Shown: positions 22,440-33,166, counted from the stretch's first letter. The stretch is 64,000 nt of DNA from Thermobispora bispora DSM 43833 (GCF_000092645.1 NC_014165.1:2356001-2420000), one strand, 5' to 3'. Numbers and translations are program-made. The notes: generated by a model from the sequence alone, not told the origin.

Positions 22440-24194
22440 TCAGCGGGCGGGCTCCGCCTTGGGCCGGGCGTCCACCCCGGCTTCCTTGCGCTGCTCCGGC
22501 GTGATCGGCGTGGGCGCCCCGGTGAGCGGGTCGTACCCGGACGCCGTCTTCGGGAAGGCGATCACGTCGCGGATCGACTCCCCGCCGGCGAGGAGCATGC
22601 AGATCCGGTCCCAGCCGAAGGCGATGCCGCCGTGCGGCGGCGGGCCGTACTTGAACGCCTCGAGCAGGAAGCCGAACTTGGTCTCCGCCTCCTCCTTGGA
22701 GATGCCGAGCACGTCGAAGACGCGCTGCTGCATCTCGGCGCGGTGGATACGGATCGAGCCGCCGCCGATCTCCATCCCGTTGCAGATCATGTCGTAGGCG
22801 CAGGCGAGCGCCTCACCCGGGTGGTCCTGGAAGTTGTCGGCCCACTCCGGCTTCGGCGCGGTGAACGGGTGGTGCACCGAGGTCCAGCCGATCTGCTCGC
22901 CGCGGTCGTCGTAGAGCGGCTCGAACATGGGCGCGTCGACCACCCACAGGAACGACCACTTGGACTCGTCGATCAGCCCGCACCGGCGGCCGATCTCCAG
23001 CCGGGCGGCGCCGAGCAGCTCCCGGGCCGCGGCCGGCTCGCCCGCGCTGAAGAAGATCGCGTCCCCCACCTGGGCGCCGGTGGCCGCGGTCAGCCCGGAC
23101 AGCTCCCGCTCGGAGAGGTTCTTCGCCACCGGGCCGGCGAGGCCGTCCTCCTTCACCAGCACGTAGGCCAGGCCCCGGGCGCCCCGCGACCTCGCCCACT
23201 CCTGCCAGCCGTCCAGCTCCCGGCGGGTCTGCGACGCGCCGCCCGGCATCACCACGGCGCCCACGTACGGCGCCTGGAACACCCGGAACTCCGTGCCCTT
23301 GAAGTACTCGGTGAGGTCGACCAGCTCGACCCCGAACCGCAGGTCGGGCTTGTCCGTGCCGTACCGGGCCATCGCCTCGGCGTAGCTCATCCGCGGCAGC
23401 GGGGTGGGCAGCTCGTAGCCGAGGATCTCCTTCCAGATCCGGCCGATCAGCGTCTCGGCGACCGCGATGACGTCGTCCTCGTCCACGAACGACATCTCGG
23501 CGTCGATCTGGGTGAACTCCGGCTGCCGGTCGGCCCGCAGGTCCTCGTCGCGGAAGCAGCGGGCGAGCTGGTAGTAGCGCTCCAGGCCGCCCACCATGAG
23601 GAGCTGCTTGAAGAGCTGCGGCGACTGCGGGAGCGCGTACCAGTTGCCCGGCTGGAGCCGCACCGGGACGAGGAAGTCCCGCGCGCCCTCCGGGGTGGAC
23701 CGGGTGAGGTTCGGCGTCTCCACGTAGACGAAGCCGTGCTCCCGCATCACCTCGTGGGCCAGGTAGGTGGCCCGGGAGCGGATCTTCAGCGCCTCGGCCA
23801 CCTGCTGCCGGCGGAGGTCGAGGTAGCGGTACTTCAGCCGCGCCTCCTCCGACACGTTGACGGAGCCCTCGATGGGGAACGGCAGCGGGGCCGATTCGCT
23901 CAGCACCTCCACCTCGGAGGCGGCGACCTCGATGTCACCGGTGGGCAATTCGGGGTTCTCGTTGCCCTCGGGCCGGCGGCGCACCTCGCCCGTGACCTTC
24001 ACGCAGTACTCGGCGCGCAGGTCGTGGGCGTGCTCCTCCTCCCGGAAGACCACCTGAACCGTGCCCGAGGCGTCGCGCAGGTCGATGAAGACCACGCCGC
24101 CGTGGTCGCGGCGGCGCGCCACCCATCCGGCCAGCGTCACCCGCTGGCCCACATGGTCGATGCGGAGCGTCCCTGCCTCATGGGTACGGATCAC
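22440..24194 (-). CDS. aspS: Aspartyl-tRNA synthetase
   Basis: The 584-residue bacterial-type AspRS has an OB-fold anticodon domain ([23 protein letters not shown]), class II motif 2 ([23 protein letters not shown]), the GAD insertion (about 285-420) and motif 3 ([16 protein letters not shown]). GTG 24194 overlaps the hisS stop as GTGA; the much longer upstream frame is an artefact of GC bias. hisS and aspS are therefore translationally coupled. Whether it discriminates tRNA-Asp from tRNA-Asn cannot be judged here. Confidence 0.96.
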   Translation of the reverse strand: MIRTHEAGTLRIDHVGQRVTLAGWVARRRDHGGVVFIDLRDASGTVQVVFREEEHAHDLRAEYCVKVTGEVRRRPEGNENPELPTGDIEVAASEVEVLSESAPLPFPIEGSVNVSEEARLKYRYLDLRRQQVAEALKIRSRATYLAHEVMREHGFVYVETPNLTRSTPEGARDFLVPVRLQPGNWYALPQSPQLFKQLLMVGGLERYYQLARCFRDEDLRADRQPEFTQIDAEMSFVDEDDVIAVAETLIGRIWKEILGYELPTPLPRMSYAEAMARYGTDKPDLRFGVELVDLTEYFKGTEFRVFQAPYVGAVVMPGGASQTRRELDGWQEWARSRGARGLAYVLVKEDGLAGPVAKNLSERELSGLTAATGAQVGDAIFFSAGEPAAARELLGAARLEIGRRCGLIDESKWSFLWVVDAPMFEPLYDDRGEQIGWTSVHHPFTAPKPEWADNFQDHPGEALACAYDMICNGMEIGGGSIRIHRAEMQQRVFDVLGISKEEAETKFGFLLEAFKYGPPPHGGIAFGWDRICMLLAGGESIRDVIAFPKTASGYDPLTGAPTPITPEQRKEAGVDARPKAEPAR

Positions 24195-25447
24195 GAAAGT
24201 CTTCCCTTCAGGACGTCGACGACCTCGGCGAGCGGCACCGCGGTCTGTTCTCCTGTGGTCATGTCCTTGATCTGCGCGGCCCCCGCCTCGAGGTCGCGTT
24301 CGCCGAGGATGACGGCGTACCTCGCCCCGCTGCGGTCGGCCGCCTTCATCGCGCCCTTCACGCTCCGGCCCCCGAACGCCATGTCGACGGCGAGACCCGC
24401 CCGGCGGAGCCCGGTGACCAGCGGGAAGATGCGCCGCCGCGCCTCGTCGCCCAGGGGCACGGCGAACACGTCCACCCGCGTGGGCCGCTCGCTCAGCAGG
24501 CCCTCCGCCTCCATGGCGAGCACGGTGCGGTCCACCCCGAGCGCCCAGCCGACACCGGGCAGCGGCGGGCCGCCGATCATCTCGCTGAGGCCGTCGTAGC
24601 GCCCGCCCCCGCCGACCGAGGACTGGGCGCCCAGGCCGTCGTGGACGAACTCGAAGGTCGTGCGGGTGTAGTAGTCCAGGCCGCGGACGAGCTTGGGCTC
24701 GTCGATGTAGCTCACCCCGGCGGCGGAGAGCAGCCCGCGGACCTCCTCGTGGAACGCCTTGCACGCGCCGCACAGGTGGTCGATCACCAGCGGGGCGTCG
24801 GTGAGCTGGGCGCGGACCTCCTCGCGCTTGTCGTCGAGCACGCGCAGCGGGTTGATCTCGACCCGGTGCCGGGTGGCCTCGTCGAGGTCGAGCCCGCGCA
24901 GGAACTCCTGGAGCGCGGCCCGGTAGCCGGGGCGGCACTCCCGGCAGCCGAGGGAGTTGAGCAGCAGCCGCACCCGGCGCAGGCCGAGCGAGGCGTAGCC
25001 GTCGAGCGCGAGCACGATCAGCTCGGCGTCGATCGCCGGATCCTGGGCGCCCAGCGCCTCGGCCCCGACCTGGGAGAAGTGACGGTACCGGCCGGCCTGG
25101 GGGCGCTCGTAGCGGAAGTAGCTGCCCGAGTACCAGAGCTTGATCGGGAGCGGCCCGCCGTACAGGCCGTGCTCGAGCACGGCCCGCATCACGCTCGCCG
25201 TTCCCTCCGGGCGGAGGGTGAGCGACTGCCCGCCCTTGCTCTGGAACGTGTACATCTCCTTGGTGACGATGTCGGTCGACTCACCGACACCGCGCTGGAA
25301 CAGCCGCGTGTCCTCGAAGATCGGCGTCTCGATATAGCTGTAACCCGCCCGGCGCACCGGCGCGGCGAGCGCGTCGCGGATGGCGAGCACCGACTCGGAG
25401 CGCGGCGGCATCCAGTCGAAGGTGCCCTTGGGCGCCTGAAATATCAT
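24191..25447 (-). CDS. hisS: Histidyl-tRNA synthetase
   Basis: HisRS of 418 residues: [12 protein letters not shown] start, motif 1 ([24 protein letters not shown]), motif 2 ([38 protein letters not shown]), His-A loop ([15 protein letters not shown]) and C-terminal anticodon domain ([15 protein letters not shown]). ATG 25447 shares one base with the upstream stop (TGATG); a GTG one codon earlier is possible. It lies between an MBL-fold hydrolase and aspS in one minus-strand operon. Confidence 0.96.
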   Translation of the reverse strand: MIFQAPKGTFDWMPPRSESVLAIRDALAAPVRRAGYSYIETPIFEDTRLFQRGVGESTDIVTKEMYTFQSKGGQSLTLRPEGTASVMRAVLEHGLYGGPLPIKLWYSGSYFRYERPQAGRYRHFSQVGAEALGAQDPAIDAELIVLALDGYASLGLRRVRLLLNSLGCRECRPGYRAALQEFLRGLDLDEATRHRVEINPLRVLDDKREEVRAQLTDAPLVIDHLCGACKAFHEEVRGLLSAAGVSYIDEPKLVRGLDYYTRTTFEFVHDGLGAQSSVGGGGRYDGLSEMIGGPPLPGVGWALGVDRTVLAMEAEGLLSERPTRVDVFAVPLGDEARRRIFPLVTGLRRAGLAVDMAFGGRSVKGAMKAADRSGARYAVILGERDLEAGAAQIKDMTTGEQTAVPLAEVVDVLKGRLS

Positions 25448-26136
25448 CACAACCCCCTGGTCGGGCCGTGGGGCGGCACGATCTCCCTGAGGAAGGGGTT
25501 GGTCGCCCGCTCACGGCCGATGGTCGTCTGCGGTCCATGGCCGGGCAGGACCACGGTGTCGTCCGGCAGCCTCATCGTCTTGGCGAGGCTGCGCAGCATC
25601 GTGGGGTAGTCACCGCCCGGCAGGTCGGTCCTGCCGATGGAGCCGGCGAAGAGCAGGTCGCCCGAGAACAGCAGGAGGGTGTCCCGCTCCTGGTCGGGCG
25701 TCCGGAACGTCACCGACCCCGGAGTATGGCCGGGGGTATGATCAACCGTTATGTCCAGACCGGCCAGCCGCAGGGTCACGCCGTCGGTGAGCTCCCTGAC
25801 GTCGTCCGGTTCGGTGAACTCCAGCCCGCCGAACAACTGCCTGGTCGGGGGCGGGAACCCCTTGGCGGGATCCGACAGCAGGTCACGGTCCTCGGGGTGG
25901 ATCCAGGCGGGCACGTCGCGTGCGCCGCACACCGGCACGACCGACCAGATGTGATCGATGTGGCCATGGGTGAGCAGCACTGCCACGGGCTTGAGACGGT
26001 GCTCGCGCAGCAGCTCGTCGAGGCCCTCGACAGCGCCCTGACCTGGATCTATGACAACACACTCCTCGCCAGCGGCGGGAGCGACCACGTAGCAGTTGGC
26101 CTGAAACGACCCTGCGGGAAACCCGGCGACGAGCAC
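25447..26136 (-). CDS. MBL-fold (glyoxalase II-like) metallo-hydrolase
   Basis: The 229-residue protein has the zinc site THGHIDHIW, then [32 protein letters not shown] and VLPGHGPQT, the pattern of glyoxalase II-like hydrolases that act on thioesters such as S-lactoyl-thiols. Substrate is not known; actinobacteria would use mycothiol derivatives. GTG 26136 ([16 protein letters not shown]) has AGGTG upstream and matches the family start. It heads the MBL-hisS-aspS operon and diverges from the second cyclophilin gene. Confidence 0.87.
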   Translation of the reverse strand: MLVAGFPAGSFQANCYVVAPAAGEECVVIDPGQGAVEGLDELLREHRLKPVAVLLTHGHIDHIWSVVPVCGARDVPAWIHPEDRDLLSDPAKGFPPPTRQLFGGLEFTEPDDVRELTDGVTLRLAGLDITVDHTPGHTPGSVTFRTPDQERDTLLLFSGDLLFAGSIGRTDLPGGDYPTMLRSLAKTMRLPDDTVVLPGHGPQTTIGRERATNPFLREIVPPHGPTRGL

Positions 26137-26273
26137 GGAAACGGCACCTGCGTCTCGTGAGGATGTACCAAGGATTACGCGTGCGAATGTAACCGAAGGG
26201 TACCGGTGTGAGCTGCCCGGCTGCGAATCAAACCCCGTCTCCGGATACGATTCGCCCACCTCAATAGTCATTC

Positions 26274-26303
26274 TTGGCACAGTCGAGCCGGACGCGATAC
26301 GAC
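26274..26303 (+). promoter_or_regulatory. Candidate promoter of the second cyclophilin gene
   Basis: TTGGCA (26274-26279), an 18-bp spacer and TACGAC (26298-26303) resemble a housekeeping promoter about 100 bp upstream of the GTG at 26401. The divergent MBL gene has only weak candidates (TACATT). Confidence 0.3.
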
Positions 26304-26400
26304 GGGTCACGGCCGGGGAGCGATCCGTCCCGCGGTGCCCGGGGCAGGGCCGGGCGCCCGACCATGGAGAATCCGGACGAGTCTGGAGGTCGAAGGCAAA

Positions 26401-27240
26401 GTGGTCACCGGCAAGGACCGGCGGAGGCAGCTTGCCAGGGAGCACTACCAGCGGCAGCTCAAGGCCCGCGCCGAGCGGCAGCGCAGAGCGCGCCGCAGGG
26501 CCATCATCGGGACCACGGCCACGGTCGTGGTGGTGATCGGCGGCGTGGTGGCGGCCACGGCCTTCCTCGGCAAGCCGGACGGGACCGCGGCGGCGCCCAC
26601 GCCGACCGACCTGTCGGCCCCCGAGCCTCCCAAGCCGTACGACCCGGCGACCGGCAAGTGCGGGTACGTGCCGGACACCAGCGGCGCGCCGTCGAAGTTC
26701 GTCGGCATGCCGCCCGAGGAGGCGAGCACGGCGCCGGCCACGATGACGATCCGGACGAACCACGGCGTCATCCGGGTGCGGCTCGACGCCGAGAAGGCCC
26801 CCTGCACGGTGAACTCGTTCAAGTTCCTCGCCGAGAAGGACTACTTCGACAACACCAAGTGCCACCGGATGGGCACGAGCTTCCCGATCCTCCAGTGCGG
26901 CGACCCGCTGGCGAAGGCCGACGGCAAGAACCCGACCGACGGCATGGGCGGCCCCGGCTACCGGATCGTCGACGAGAACCTCAACGGCGCCAAGTACACC
27001 CGGGGCGTGGTCGCGATGGCGAACAGCGGCCCCAACACCAACGGCAGCCAGTTCTTCATCGTCTACGGCGACGTCGAGCTTCCCCCGCAGTACACGCCGT
27101 TCGGTACCGTTACCAGAGGACTCGACATCCTGGACAAGGTGGCCAAGAAGGGCGTCATTCAAGGGCCGAGTGGTGACGGCACGGGAGCGCCTAAGGAGCC
27201 GGTCATCATCAAAGACGTGACAATCACCAGCAAGAGCTGA
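26401..27240 (+). CDS. Membrane-anchored cyclophilin-type peptidyl-prolyl isomerase (second copy)
   Basis: The 279-residue protein has a strongly basic N-terminus (KDRRRQLAREHYQRQLKARA), one membrane helix (AIIGTTATVVVVIGGVVAATAFL) and an external cyclophilin domain (IRTNHGVIRVRLDAEKAPCTVNSF, GGPGYRIVDENLNG, NTNGSQFFIVYGD). It is a paralogue of the lipoprotein copy at 21.4 kb but is anchored by a transmembrane helix and keeps the canonical QFFI active-site stretch. GTG 26401 has GAAGG four bases upstream; the 22 residues before it look non-coding. A DUF349 gene follows after 60 bp. Confidence 0.9.
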   Translation: MVTGKDRRRQLAREHYQRQLKARAERQRRARRRAIIGTTATVVVVIGGVVAATAFLGKPDGTAAAPTPTDLSAPEPPKPYDPATGKCGYVPDTSGAPSKFVGMPPEEASTAPATMTIRTNHGVIRVRLDAEKAPCTVNSFKFLAEKDYFDNTKCHRMGTSFPILQCGDPLAKADGKNPTDGMGGPGYRIVDENLNGAKYTRGVVAMANSGPNTNGSQFFIVYGDVELPPQYTPFGTVTRGLDILDKVAKKGVIQGPSGDGTGAPKEPVIIKDVTITSKS

Positions 27241-27300
27241 CGTAATACACCAACGGGCACATCGGGCCCTGGAGGCTGATTAAAAGTGCGGGAGGACACG

Positions 27301-28533
27301 GTGAGCACCGACCCGTGGGGCCGGGTAGACGAGGACGGCACCGTCTACGTGCGAACGGCTGAGGGAGAACGGGCGGTCGGGTCCTGGAAGGCCGGTGAGC
27401 CGGAGGAGGCCCTGGCCTACTTCCGCCGCAAGTACGACGAGCTCGCCGGACAGGTCCAGCTCCTTGAGCAGCGGGTGCACGGCACAGACCTGCCTCCCGC
27501 ACAGGCCGAGGCGAGCATCGCGCGGCTGCGGGAGGCGGTGGCCACGGCCAAGGCGGTCGGCGACCTCGACGCGCTCCAGCACCGCCTCACGGCGCTGAGC
27601 GAGGTCGTCGCCAAGCGCCGCGAGGAGCTCAAGGCCGCCCGCGAGCGGGCCCGTGCCCAGGCCCGGGAGACCAAGGAGCGGATCGTCGCCGAGGCCGAGC
27701 GGATCGCCGCGGAGGCCACCCACTGGAAGTCGGGCGGCGAGCGCCTCCGCCAGCTCGTCGAGGAGTGGAAGGCCGCCGACCGCGCCGACCGGGCCACCGA
27801 GGCCGCGCTCTGGAAGCGCCTCTCCGCGGCGCGCACCGCCTTCGCCAAGCGGCGCAAGGCCTACTTCTCCTCCCTCGACAAGCAGCGGCAGGCGGCGCGC
27901 GAGGCCAAGGAGCGCATCGTCCGCGAGGCCGAGGAGCTCTCCACCTCGACCGACTGGAACGGCACGGCCGCGGCCTACCGGGAGCTGATGCGCCAGTGGA
28001 AGGCCGCCGGGCGGGCCACCCCCGAGGCCGAGGAGGAGCTGTGGGCGCGGTTCAAGGCCGCCCAGGACCGGTTCTTCCAGGCGCGGCAGGCGGTGTTCGC
28101 CGAGCGGGACGCCTCGCTCGCCGCGAACGCGGAGGCCAAGGAGGCGCTGCTCGCCGAGGCCCAGCGGCTCCTCCCGGTCACCGACGCCCGCGCCGCCCGG
28201 CGGGCGCTGCGGGGCATCCTCGAGCGCTGGGAGGAGATCGGGCCGGTGCCGCGGGACAAGCGGGACCGGCTGGAGGGCGGTCTCCGCAAGGTCGAGGACG
28301 CCATCCGCAAGGCCGAGGAAGAGGAGTGGCGGCGCAACAACCCCGAGGCCCGCGCCCGCGCCCAGAGCACCGTGGAGCAGCTCCGCAAGTCGATCCAGCA
28401 GCTCGAGGCGCGGCTCGCCGCGGCCCAGGCCGCCGGCAAGGAGAAGGAGATCAAGGAGACGGAGGAGGCGCTCGCCGCCCGCCGCTCCTGGCTCGAAGAG
28501 GCCGAGCGTACGCTGGCCGAGTTCACCTCCTGA
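27301..28533 (+). CDS. DUF349 coiled-coil protein
   Basis: This 410-residue cytosolic protein is almost wholly alpha-helical, with repeated DUF349 segments in which Trp is regularly spaced (SGGERLRQLVEEWKAADRADRATEAALWKRLSAARTAF, TAAAYRELMRQWKAAGRA, ALRGILERWEEIGPVPRDKRDRLEGGLRKVEDAI). The C-terminal 50 residues form a further coiled coil. Function is unknown; the gene is commonly close to rel in actinobacteria. GTG 27301 (VSTDPWGRV) has GGGAGGA five bases upstream and is preferred to 27286. Confidence 0.85.
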   Translation: MSTDPWGRVDEDGTVYVRTAEGERAVGSWKAGEPEEALAYFRRKYDELAGQVQLLEQRVHGTDLPPAQAEASIARLREAVATAKAVGDLDALQHRLTALSEVVAKRREELKAARERARAQARETKERIVAEAERIAAEATHWKSGGERLRQLVEEWKAADRADRATEAALWKRLSAARTAFAKRRKAYFSSLDKQRQAAREAKERIVREAEELSTSTDWNGTAAAYRELMRQWKAAGRATPEAEEELWARFKAAQDRFFQARQAVFAERDASLAANAEAKEALLAEAQRLLPVTDARAARRALRGILERWEEIGPVPRDKRDRLEGGLRKVEDAIRKAEEEEWRRNNPEARARAQSTVEQLRKSIQQLEARLAAAQAAGKEKEIKETEEALAARRSWLEEAERTLAEFTS

Positions 28534-28557
28534 GCGCCTCCTGAGCACGGCCGGTCA

Positions 28558-28591
28558 CCGCGGCCGGGCGCCCAGGGCGGCCCGGCCGCGG
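28558..28591 (+). terminator. Terminator after the DUF349 gene
   Basis: CCGCGGCCGGGC (28558-28569) pairs perfectly with 28580-28591 around a 10-nt loop, 24 bp after the stop codon. Confidence 0.7.
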
Positions 28592-28759
28592 GCGGGCCCG
28601 TGCGCGGCCGCCGGACGCCCTCACCCCGGCCGAGGGCATCCGAGGTGTGACCCGGACGCCGAGGGCACACGCCGCGGCTCACCGTGGGCGCCGTGCCGCG
28701 CACACCCCGGCCGGCGGCACGCACGCCGCGAGCCCGCGCTCACGGTGAACGTGCGGTCG

Positions 28760-29047
28760 CAGACGGGCGCTCACCCCGGACCCGGCGCCGTGGACACCCA
28801 GATGGACGCCCGGCGGCGGACACGCCGCCGGGCGCTCGCGCGCGTGCACCGGAGCGCGGACCGGCGCACGATCCGGCGGGCCGTCGGGCGCTCCGCCGGG
28901 AGCCGACAGGCGCTCACCGCGCGCCGATCTCCGGACGGGGCGACGGCGCTTGCCACCGTGGCCCGGCGGGTGGCCGGCAGGCGGTACCGCCGCACATCGG
29001 CCCCGGCGAAGGGCGACGGCGGACGCCCGCCGTGGAACCGGCGGGCG
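28760..29047. repeat. Non-coding spacer with repeated GGGCGCTC motifs and hairpins, ending in the rel terminator
   Basis: No credible gene lies between 28534 and 29061. GGGCGCTC or a one-base variant recurs near 28774, 28831, 28887, 28911, 28945 and 29043, partly at 56-58-bp steps. A perfect 12-bp stem with a GACA loop lies at 28807-28834. A 9-bp stem (29024-29032 with 29039-29047) sits just after the rel stop and probably terminates that gene. The sequence looks like decayed repeats. Confidence 0.45.
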
Positions 29048-29061
29048 CTCGGGACGGTCCC

Positions 29062-31422
29062 TCAGTCGTGGACCCGGTAGACGTCGTACACGCCCGGGAC
29101 GTTCCGCACCGCCCGGAGCACGTGGCCGAGGTGCTTGGGGTCGCCCATCTCGAAGGTGAACCTGCTCACCGCCACCCGGTCCCGGGACGTGGTCACCGTC
29201 GCCGACAGGATGTTCACGTGCTGGTCGGACAGGGTCCGGGTGACGTCGGAGAGCAGCCGCGGCCGGTCGAGCGCCTCCACCTGGATCGCCACCAGGAACA
29301 CCGTGTCCTCGCCCGGCGCCCACGTGACGTCCACCAGGCGGTCCGGCTGCGAGCTGAGCTGGGCGACGTTGGGGCACTTCGTCCGGTGCACCGAGACGCC
29401 CTTCCCCCGGGTGACGAACCCGATGATCTCGTCGCCCGGGACCGGGGTGCAGCACCGCGACAGCCGTACCCACACGTCGGGGTCGCCGGCCACGATCACG
29501 CCCGAAGTGGACTTGCCCCGGTCCCGCCCGGTGAGCCGGGTCGGCACCGCGGCCTCGGCGATGTCCTCCTGGGCGCCCTCCACCCCGCCGAGGGACTGGA
29601 CCAGCTTCTGGACCACGGATTGGGCGGAGATGTGGCCTTCGCCGACCGCGGCGTAGAGGGCGGACACGTCCGGGTAGCGCAGGTCCCGGGCGAGCGCGAG
29701 CAGCGCCTCACCGGACATCAGGCGCTGCAGCGGCAGGCCCTGCTTGCGCATGGCCCGGCCGATCGCCTCCTTGCCCGCCTCGATCGCGGTCTCCCGGCGC
29801 TCCTTGGAGAACCACTGGCGGATCTTGTTCCGGGCGCGCCCGCTCTTGACGAACTTCAGCCAGTCCCGGGACGGCCCGGCGCTCGGCGACTTGGAGGTGA
29901 AGATCTCCACGGTGTCGCCGTTGTTGAGCCGGGACTCCAGCGGCACCAGCCGGCCGTTCACCCGCGCCCCGATGCAGCGGTGCCCCACCTCGGTGTGCAC
30001 CGCGTAGGCGAAGTCCACCGGGGTCGCGCCCTCGGGCAGGGCGATCACCTGGCCGCGCGGGGTGAAGACGTAGACCTCGGAGACCGACAGGTCGAACCGG
30101 AGCGACTCGAGGAACTCGCCCGGGTCGGTGCTCTCCTTCTGCCAGTCGAGGATCTGCCGCAGCCAGGCCATGTCGGCCTGCTTGCCCTTCGTCCCCCCGG
30201 AGGCGGTCATCTCCTCCTTGTACTTCCAGTGGGCGGCCACGCCGTACTCCGCGCGCTTGTGCATCGCGTGCGTGCGGATCTGCAGCTCGATCGGCTTGCC
30301 CTCCGGGCCGATGACCGTCGTGTGGAGGGACTGGTACATGTTGAACTTGGGCATCGCGATGTAGTCCTTGAACCGCCCCGGCACCGGCTTCCACCGCGCG
30401 TGGATCGTGCCGAGCGCCGCGTAGCAGTCCCGGACCGTGTCGACCAGGACGCGGATGCCCACGAGGTCGTAGATGTCGTCGAAGGCCAGGCCCTTGGCGA
30501 TCATCTTCTGGTAGATCGAGTAGTAGTGCTTGGGCCGGCCCATGACGGTGGCCTTGATCTTGGCCTCGCGCAGGTCGGCGGAGACCTTCTCGATGACCTG
30601 CTGCAGGTACAGGTCCCGCCGCGGTGCGCGCTCGAACACCATCCGGGCGATCTCGTCGTACCGCTTCGGGTAGAGCATGGAGAACGCGAGGTCCTCCAGC
30701 TCCCACTTGATGGTGTTCATGCCGAGCCGGTGGGCGAGCGGAGCGAAGATCTCGAGGGTCTCCCGTGACTTCTGCTTCCGCTTCTCCTCCGGCATGTAGC
30801 GCATGGTGCGCATGTTGTGCAGCCGGTCGGCGAGCTTGATCACCAGCACCCGGATGTCGCGCGACATCGCGACGATCATCTTCCGGACCGTCTCGGCCTG
30901 CGCCGCGTCACCGTACTTGACCTTGTCGAGCTTGGTGACGCCGTCGACGAGCCGCGCGATGTTCTCGCCGAAGTCCGCTCTTAACTGCTCGAGGCTGTAC
31001 TCGGTGTCCTCGACGGTGTCGTGGAGGAGCGCCGCGCACAGGGTCTCATCGTCCGTGCCCAGCTCGGCGAGGATCGTGGCCACGGCGAGCGGGTGCGTGA
31101 TGTACGGGTCGCCGCTCTTGCGCTTCTGGCCGCGGTGGTAGTAGGCGGCGGTCTCGTAGGCCCGCTCGATCAGCCGCAGATCGGCCTTGGGATGTGTGGC
31201 GCGGACTGTCTTGAACAGCGGCTCCAGCACCGGGTTCATGGCACCCCATTGCCCTCCGAATCGGGGGAGTCGCCGCCGTGCCGCCGACGCCGGTCGCTCC
31301 TCGGTGCCCGGCGAGGTGTCGCGCGCCGGAACCGGCTGCGCGCCGGCCGGCGTCGGGGACTCGCGCGGGACCGGATCGCCCCCGGCCCGCGCACCCTCGG
31401 GTGCGACTACATCACGGGGCAC
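29062..31422 (-). CDS. rel: Bifunctional (p)ppGpp synthetase/hydrolase, RelA/SpoT family
   Basis: The 786-residue Rel makes and degrades (p)ppGpp during amino-acid starvation. It has an HD hydrolase domain ([22 protein letters not shown]), a synthetase domain ([47 protein letters not shown]) with the RFKD motif typical of bifunctional enzymes, a TGS domain ([32 protein letters not shown]), a zinc-finger part ([12 protein letters not shown]) and a C-terminal ACT domain. GTG 31422 has GAGGAG five bases upstream, leaving a disordered N-terminus of about 60 residues. Confidence 0.97.
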   Translation of the reverse strand: MPRDVVAPEGARAGGDPVPRESPTPAGAQPVPARDTSPGTEERPASAARRRLPRFGGQWGAMNPVLEPLFKTVRATHPKADLRLIERAYETAAYYHRGQKRKSGDPYITHPLAVATILAELGTDDETLCAALLHDTVEDTEYSLEQLRADFGENIARLVDGVTKLDKVKYGDAAQAETVRKMIVAMSRDIRVLVIKLADRLHNMRTMRYMPEEKRKQKSRETLEIFAPLAHRLGMNTIKWELEDLAFSMLYPKRYDEIARMVFERAPRRDLYLQQVIEKVSADLREAKIKATVMGRPKHYYSIYQKMIAKGLAFDDIYDLVGIRVLVDTVRDCYAALGTIHARWKPVPGRFKDYIAMPKFNMYQSLHTTVIGPEGKPIELQIRTHAMHKRAEYGVAAHWKYKEEMTASGGTKGKQADMAWLRQILDWQKESTDPGEFLESLRFDLSVSEVYVFTPRGQVIALPEGATPVDFAYAVHTEVGHRCIGARVNGRLVPLESRLNNGDTVEIFTSKSPSAGPSRDWLKFVKSGRARNKIRQWFSKERRETAIEAGKEAIGRAMRKQGLPLQRLMSGEALLALARDLRYPDVSALYAAVGEGHISAQSVVQKLVQSLGGVEGAQEDIAEAAVPTRLTGRDRGKSTSGVIVAGDPDVWVRLSRCCTPVPGDEIIGFVTRGKGVSVHRTKCPNVAQLSSQPDRLVDVTWAPGEDTVFLVAIQVEALDRPRLLSDVTRTLSDQHVNILSATVTTSRDRVAVSRFTFEMGDPKHLGHVLRAVRNVPGVYDVYRVHD

Positions 31423-31530
31423 ACAGACTCCTCGGGTCGAGTCCTGTTATCTGAGTGTATCCGGGGACCGGACCACGGCTCCCCGGCGCCGCCTCCCCCG
31501 GGTCCGGGGCGTCGCCCGGCCGCCCCTCCG

Positions 31531-32037
31531 TCACATGGTGACCAAGGTACGGACGTCCACGCCGGCCAGCCGGTCACGGCCGGAGAGGTGGGACAGCTCC
31601 AGAAGGAACGACACCGAAACGACCTCGGCGCCCGCCTGCCGGACCAGCTCCACGGCCGCGCTGGCCGTACCGCCCGTGGCGAGCACGTCGTCGACGATCA
31701 ATACCCGCTCGCCCGGGGCGAACGCGTCGGCGTGCACCTCCATGGCCGCGGTTCCGTACTCCAAATCATAGGATCTTTCGATCGTGGTGAAGGGAAGTTT
31801 GCCCTTTTTGCGAAGAGGCACGAAACCCGCCCCATAGCGGTACGCCACCGGGGCGGCGAGGATGAACCCCCTCGCCTCGATGCCGGCCACCTTGTCGAAG
31901 TCCAGGCCGTCGGCGAGCTCCTCGATGGCGCGGGCGAAGGCCGTGCGGTCCGCGAGCAGCGGGGTGATGTCCTTGAAGACGATGCCCGGCTTGGGGTAGT
32001 CGGGAATGTCCCTGATGTAGGTGCTCCAGTCGGTCAC
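31531..32037 (-). CDS. apt: Adenine phosphoribosyltransferase
   Basis: Apt (168 residues) salvages adenine with PRPP to give AMP. The PRPP-binding motif VLIVDDVLATGGTASAAV and the IRDIPDYPKPGIVFKDITPLL and GIEARGFILAAPVAYRYGAGFVPLRKKGKLP segments are complete. GTG 32037 follows AAGGTGAG. It lies between secF and rel in the common actinobacterial secDF-apt-rel order. A short AT-richer patch (31765-31815) encodes the KKGKLPFTTIERSYD loop. Confidence 0.95.
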   Translation of the reverse strand: MTDWSTYIRDIPDYPKPGIVFKDITPLLADRTAFARAIEELADGLDFDKVAGIEARGFILAAPVAYRYGAGFVPLRKKGKLPFTTIERSYDLEYGTAAMEVHADAFAPGERVLIVDDVLATGGTASAAVELVRQAGAEVVSVSFLLELSHLSGRDRLAGVDVRTLVTM

Positions 32038-32114
32038 GTGCTCACCTTAAACCGCGGTAAATGCATCTCCGGATGGTCGTAAAGCGATCGGGGGAAGCGG
32101 CGACTCCGTACGCC

Positions 32115-32175
32115 CCGGCCACCGGAGGATGCCACACCCCGCCATGCCACCCGGCCACCGGGGTTGCCACACCCG
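32115..32175. repeat. Direct repeat downstream of secF
   Basis: CCGGCCACCGGAGG and the following TGCCACACCC recur with few changes at 32115-32139 and 32152-32175, a 37-bp step. The pair lies just after the secF stop and before apt; no gene is present. Confidence 0.5.
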
Positions 32176-32185
32176 GGCCCGCCGG

Positions 32186-33166
32186 CTACCTCCGGGCGGC
32201 CCGGGCCCTGGCCGCGGACGCCCGGCCGGCCGTCCCTCGCGCCGGGACGCGCCACCGCGGCTCGCGCTCCTTGAGCGTGACCAGGATCGGCGTGGCCACG
32301 CACAGGGACGAGTAGGTGCCGACGATCATGCCGGTGAACAGGGCGAGCGCCAGCTCCCTCAGCGTGCCCGCGCCGAGCAGCGTGGTGCCGACGAACAGGA
32401 CCGCGGCCACGGGCAGGATCGCCACGAACGAGGTGTTCAGCGACCGGACCAGCGTGCGATTGAGCGCCGCGTTCGCCGCCCGCGCGTAGGTCATCCGGGC
32501 GGACCGGCCGGGCCCCGCGGTCACTTCCTTGATCATGTCGAAGACGACCACGGCGTCGTACAGCGAGTAGCCGAGGATCGTGAGGAAGCCGAGCACGGTC
32601 GCCGGGGTCACCTCGAACCCGGACCAGGCGTACACGCCGGCCGTGATGACCAGGTCGTGGCCGAGCGCGACGACGGCGGCGAGGGCCATCCGCCACTCGA
32701 AGGCGACGGAGAGGTAGAGCGTGATCGCCGCCAGGAACACGGCGAGGCCGAGCAGGGCGCGCCGCGACACCTCCCCGCCCCAGGTGGCGCCGATCACCTG
32801 CGTGCTCACCCGGTGCTCCGGCACCCCGAACCGCTCGGCCACCGCGCGCCGCACCGCGGCGATCTCCAGGCCGTCCAGGCTCTCGGTGGTGACCCGCCAG
32901 CCGGACCCCGCCGTCTGCACGATCACCCGGCCGGGGCCGGCCGCCTGCACGGCCTCGCGCACCTGCGCCACGGTGGCGCCCGGGGTACGGGGGAAGGTGA
33001 AGACCGAACCGCCCTCGAACTCGACCCCGAGGTTGAGGCCCCTGCCCACCAGGCCGGCGAGCGAGACGGCCAGCAGCACCGCGGACAGCCCGTACCAGAG
33101 CCGCCGCCTGCCGATGAAGTCCACCTCCGTGCCGCCCCGGAGGCGGCGGCCGAGGAATCCCGCCAT
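32186..33166 (-). CDS. secF: Protein-export membrane protein SecF
   Basis: SecF (326 residues) works with SecD to draw preproteins out of SecYEG using the proton gradient. It has TM1 followed by the external EFEGGSVFTFPRTPGATVAQVREAV domain and five more helices, with hallmark motifs GLNLGVEFEGG, LGFLTILGYSLYDAVVVFDMIKE and RSLNTSFVAILPVAAVL. The ATG at 33166 overlaps the secD stop by one base (TGATG). The tail is short, basic and Ala-rich. Confidence 0.95.
   Translation of the reverse strand: MAGFLGRRLRGGTEVDFIGRRRLWYGLSAVLLAVSLAGLVGRGLNLGVEFEGGSVFTFPRTPGATVAQVREAVQAAGPGRVIVQTAGSGWRVTTESLDGLEIAAVRRAVAERFGVPEHRVSTQVIGATWGGEVSRRALLGLAVFLAAITLYLSVAFEWRMALAAVVALGHDLVITAGVYAWSGFEVTPATVLGFLTILGYSLYDAVVVFDMIKEVTAGPGRSARMTYARAANAALNRTLVRSLNTSFVAILPVAAVLFVGTTLLGAGTLRELALALFTGMIVGTYSSLCVATPILVTLKEREPRWRVPARGTAGRASAARARAARR

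Noticed and set aside
28684-29061. Coding gene in the DUF349-rel gap
   Set aside because: All frames are Arg/Ala/Pro-rich with no ribosome-binding site or recognisable domain.
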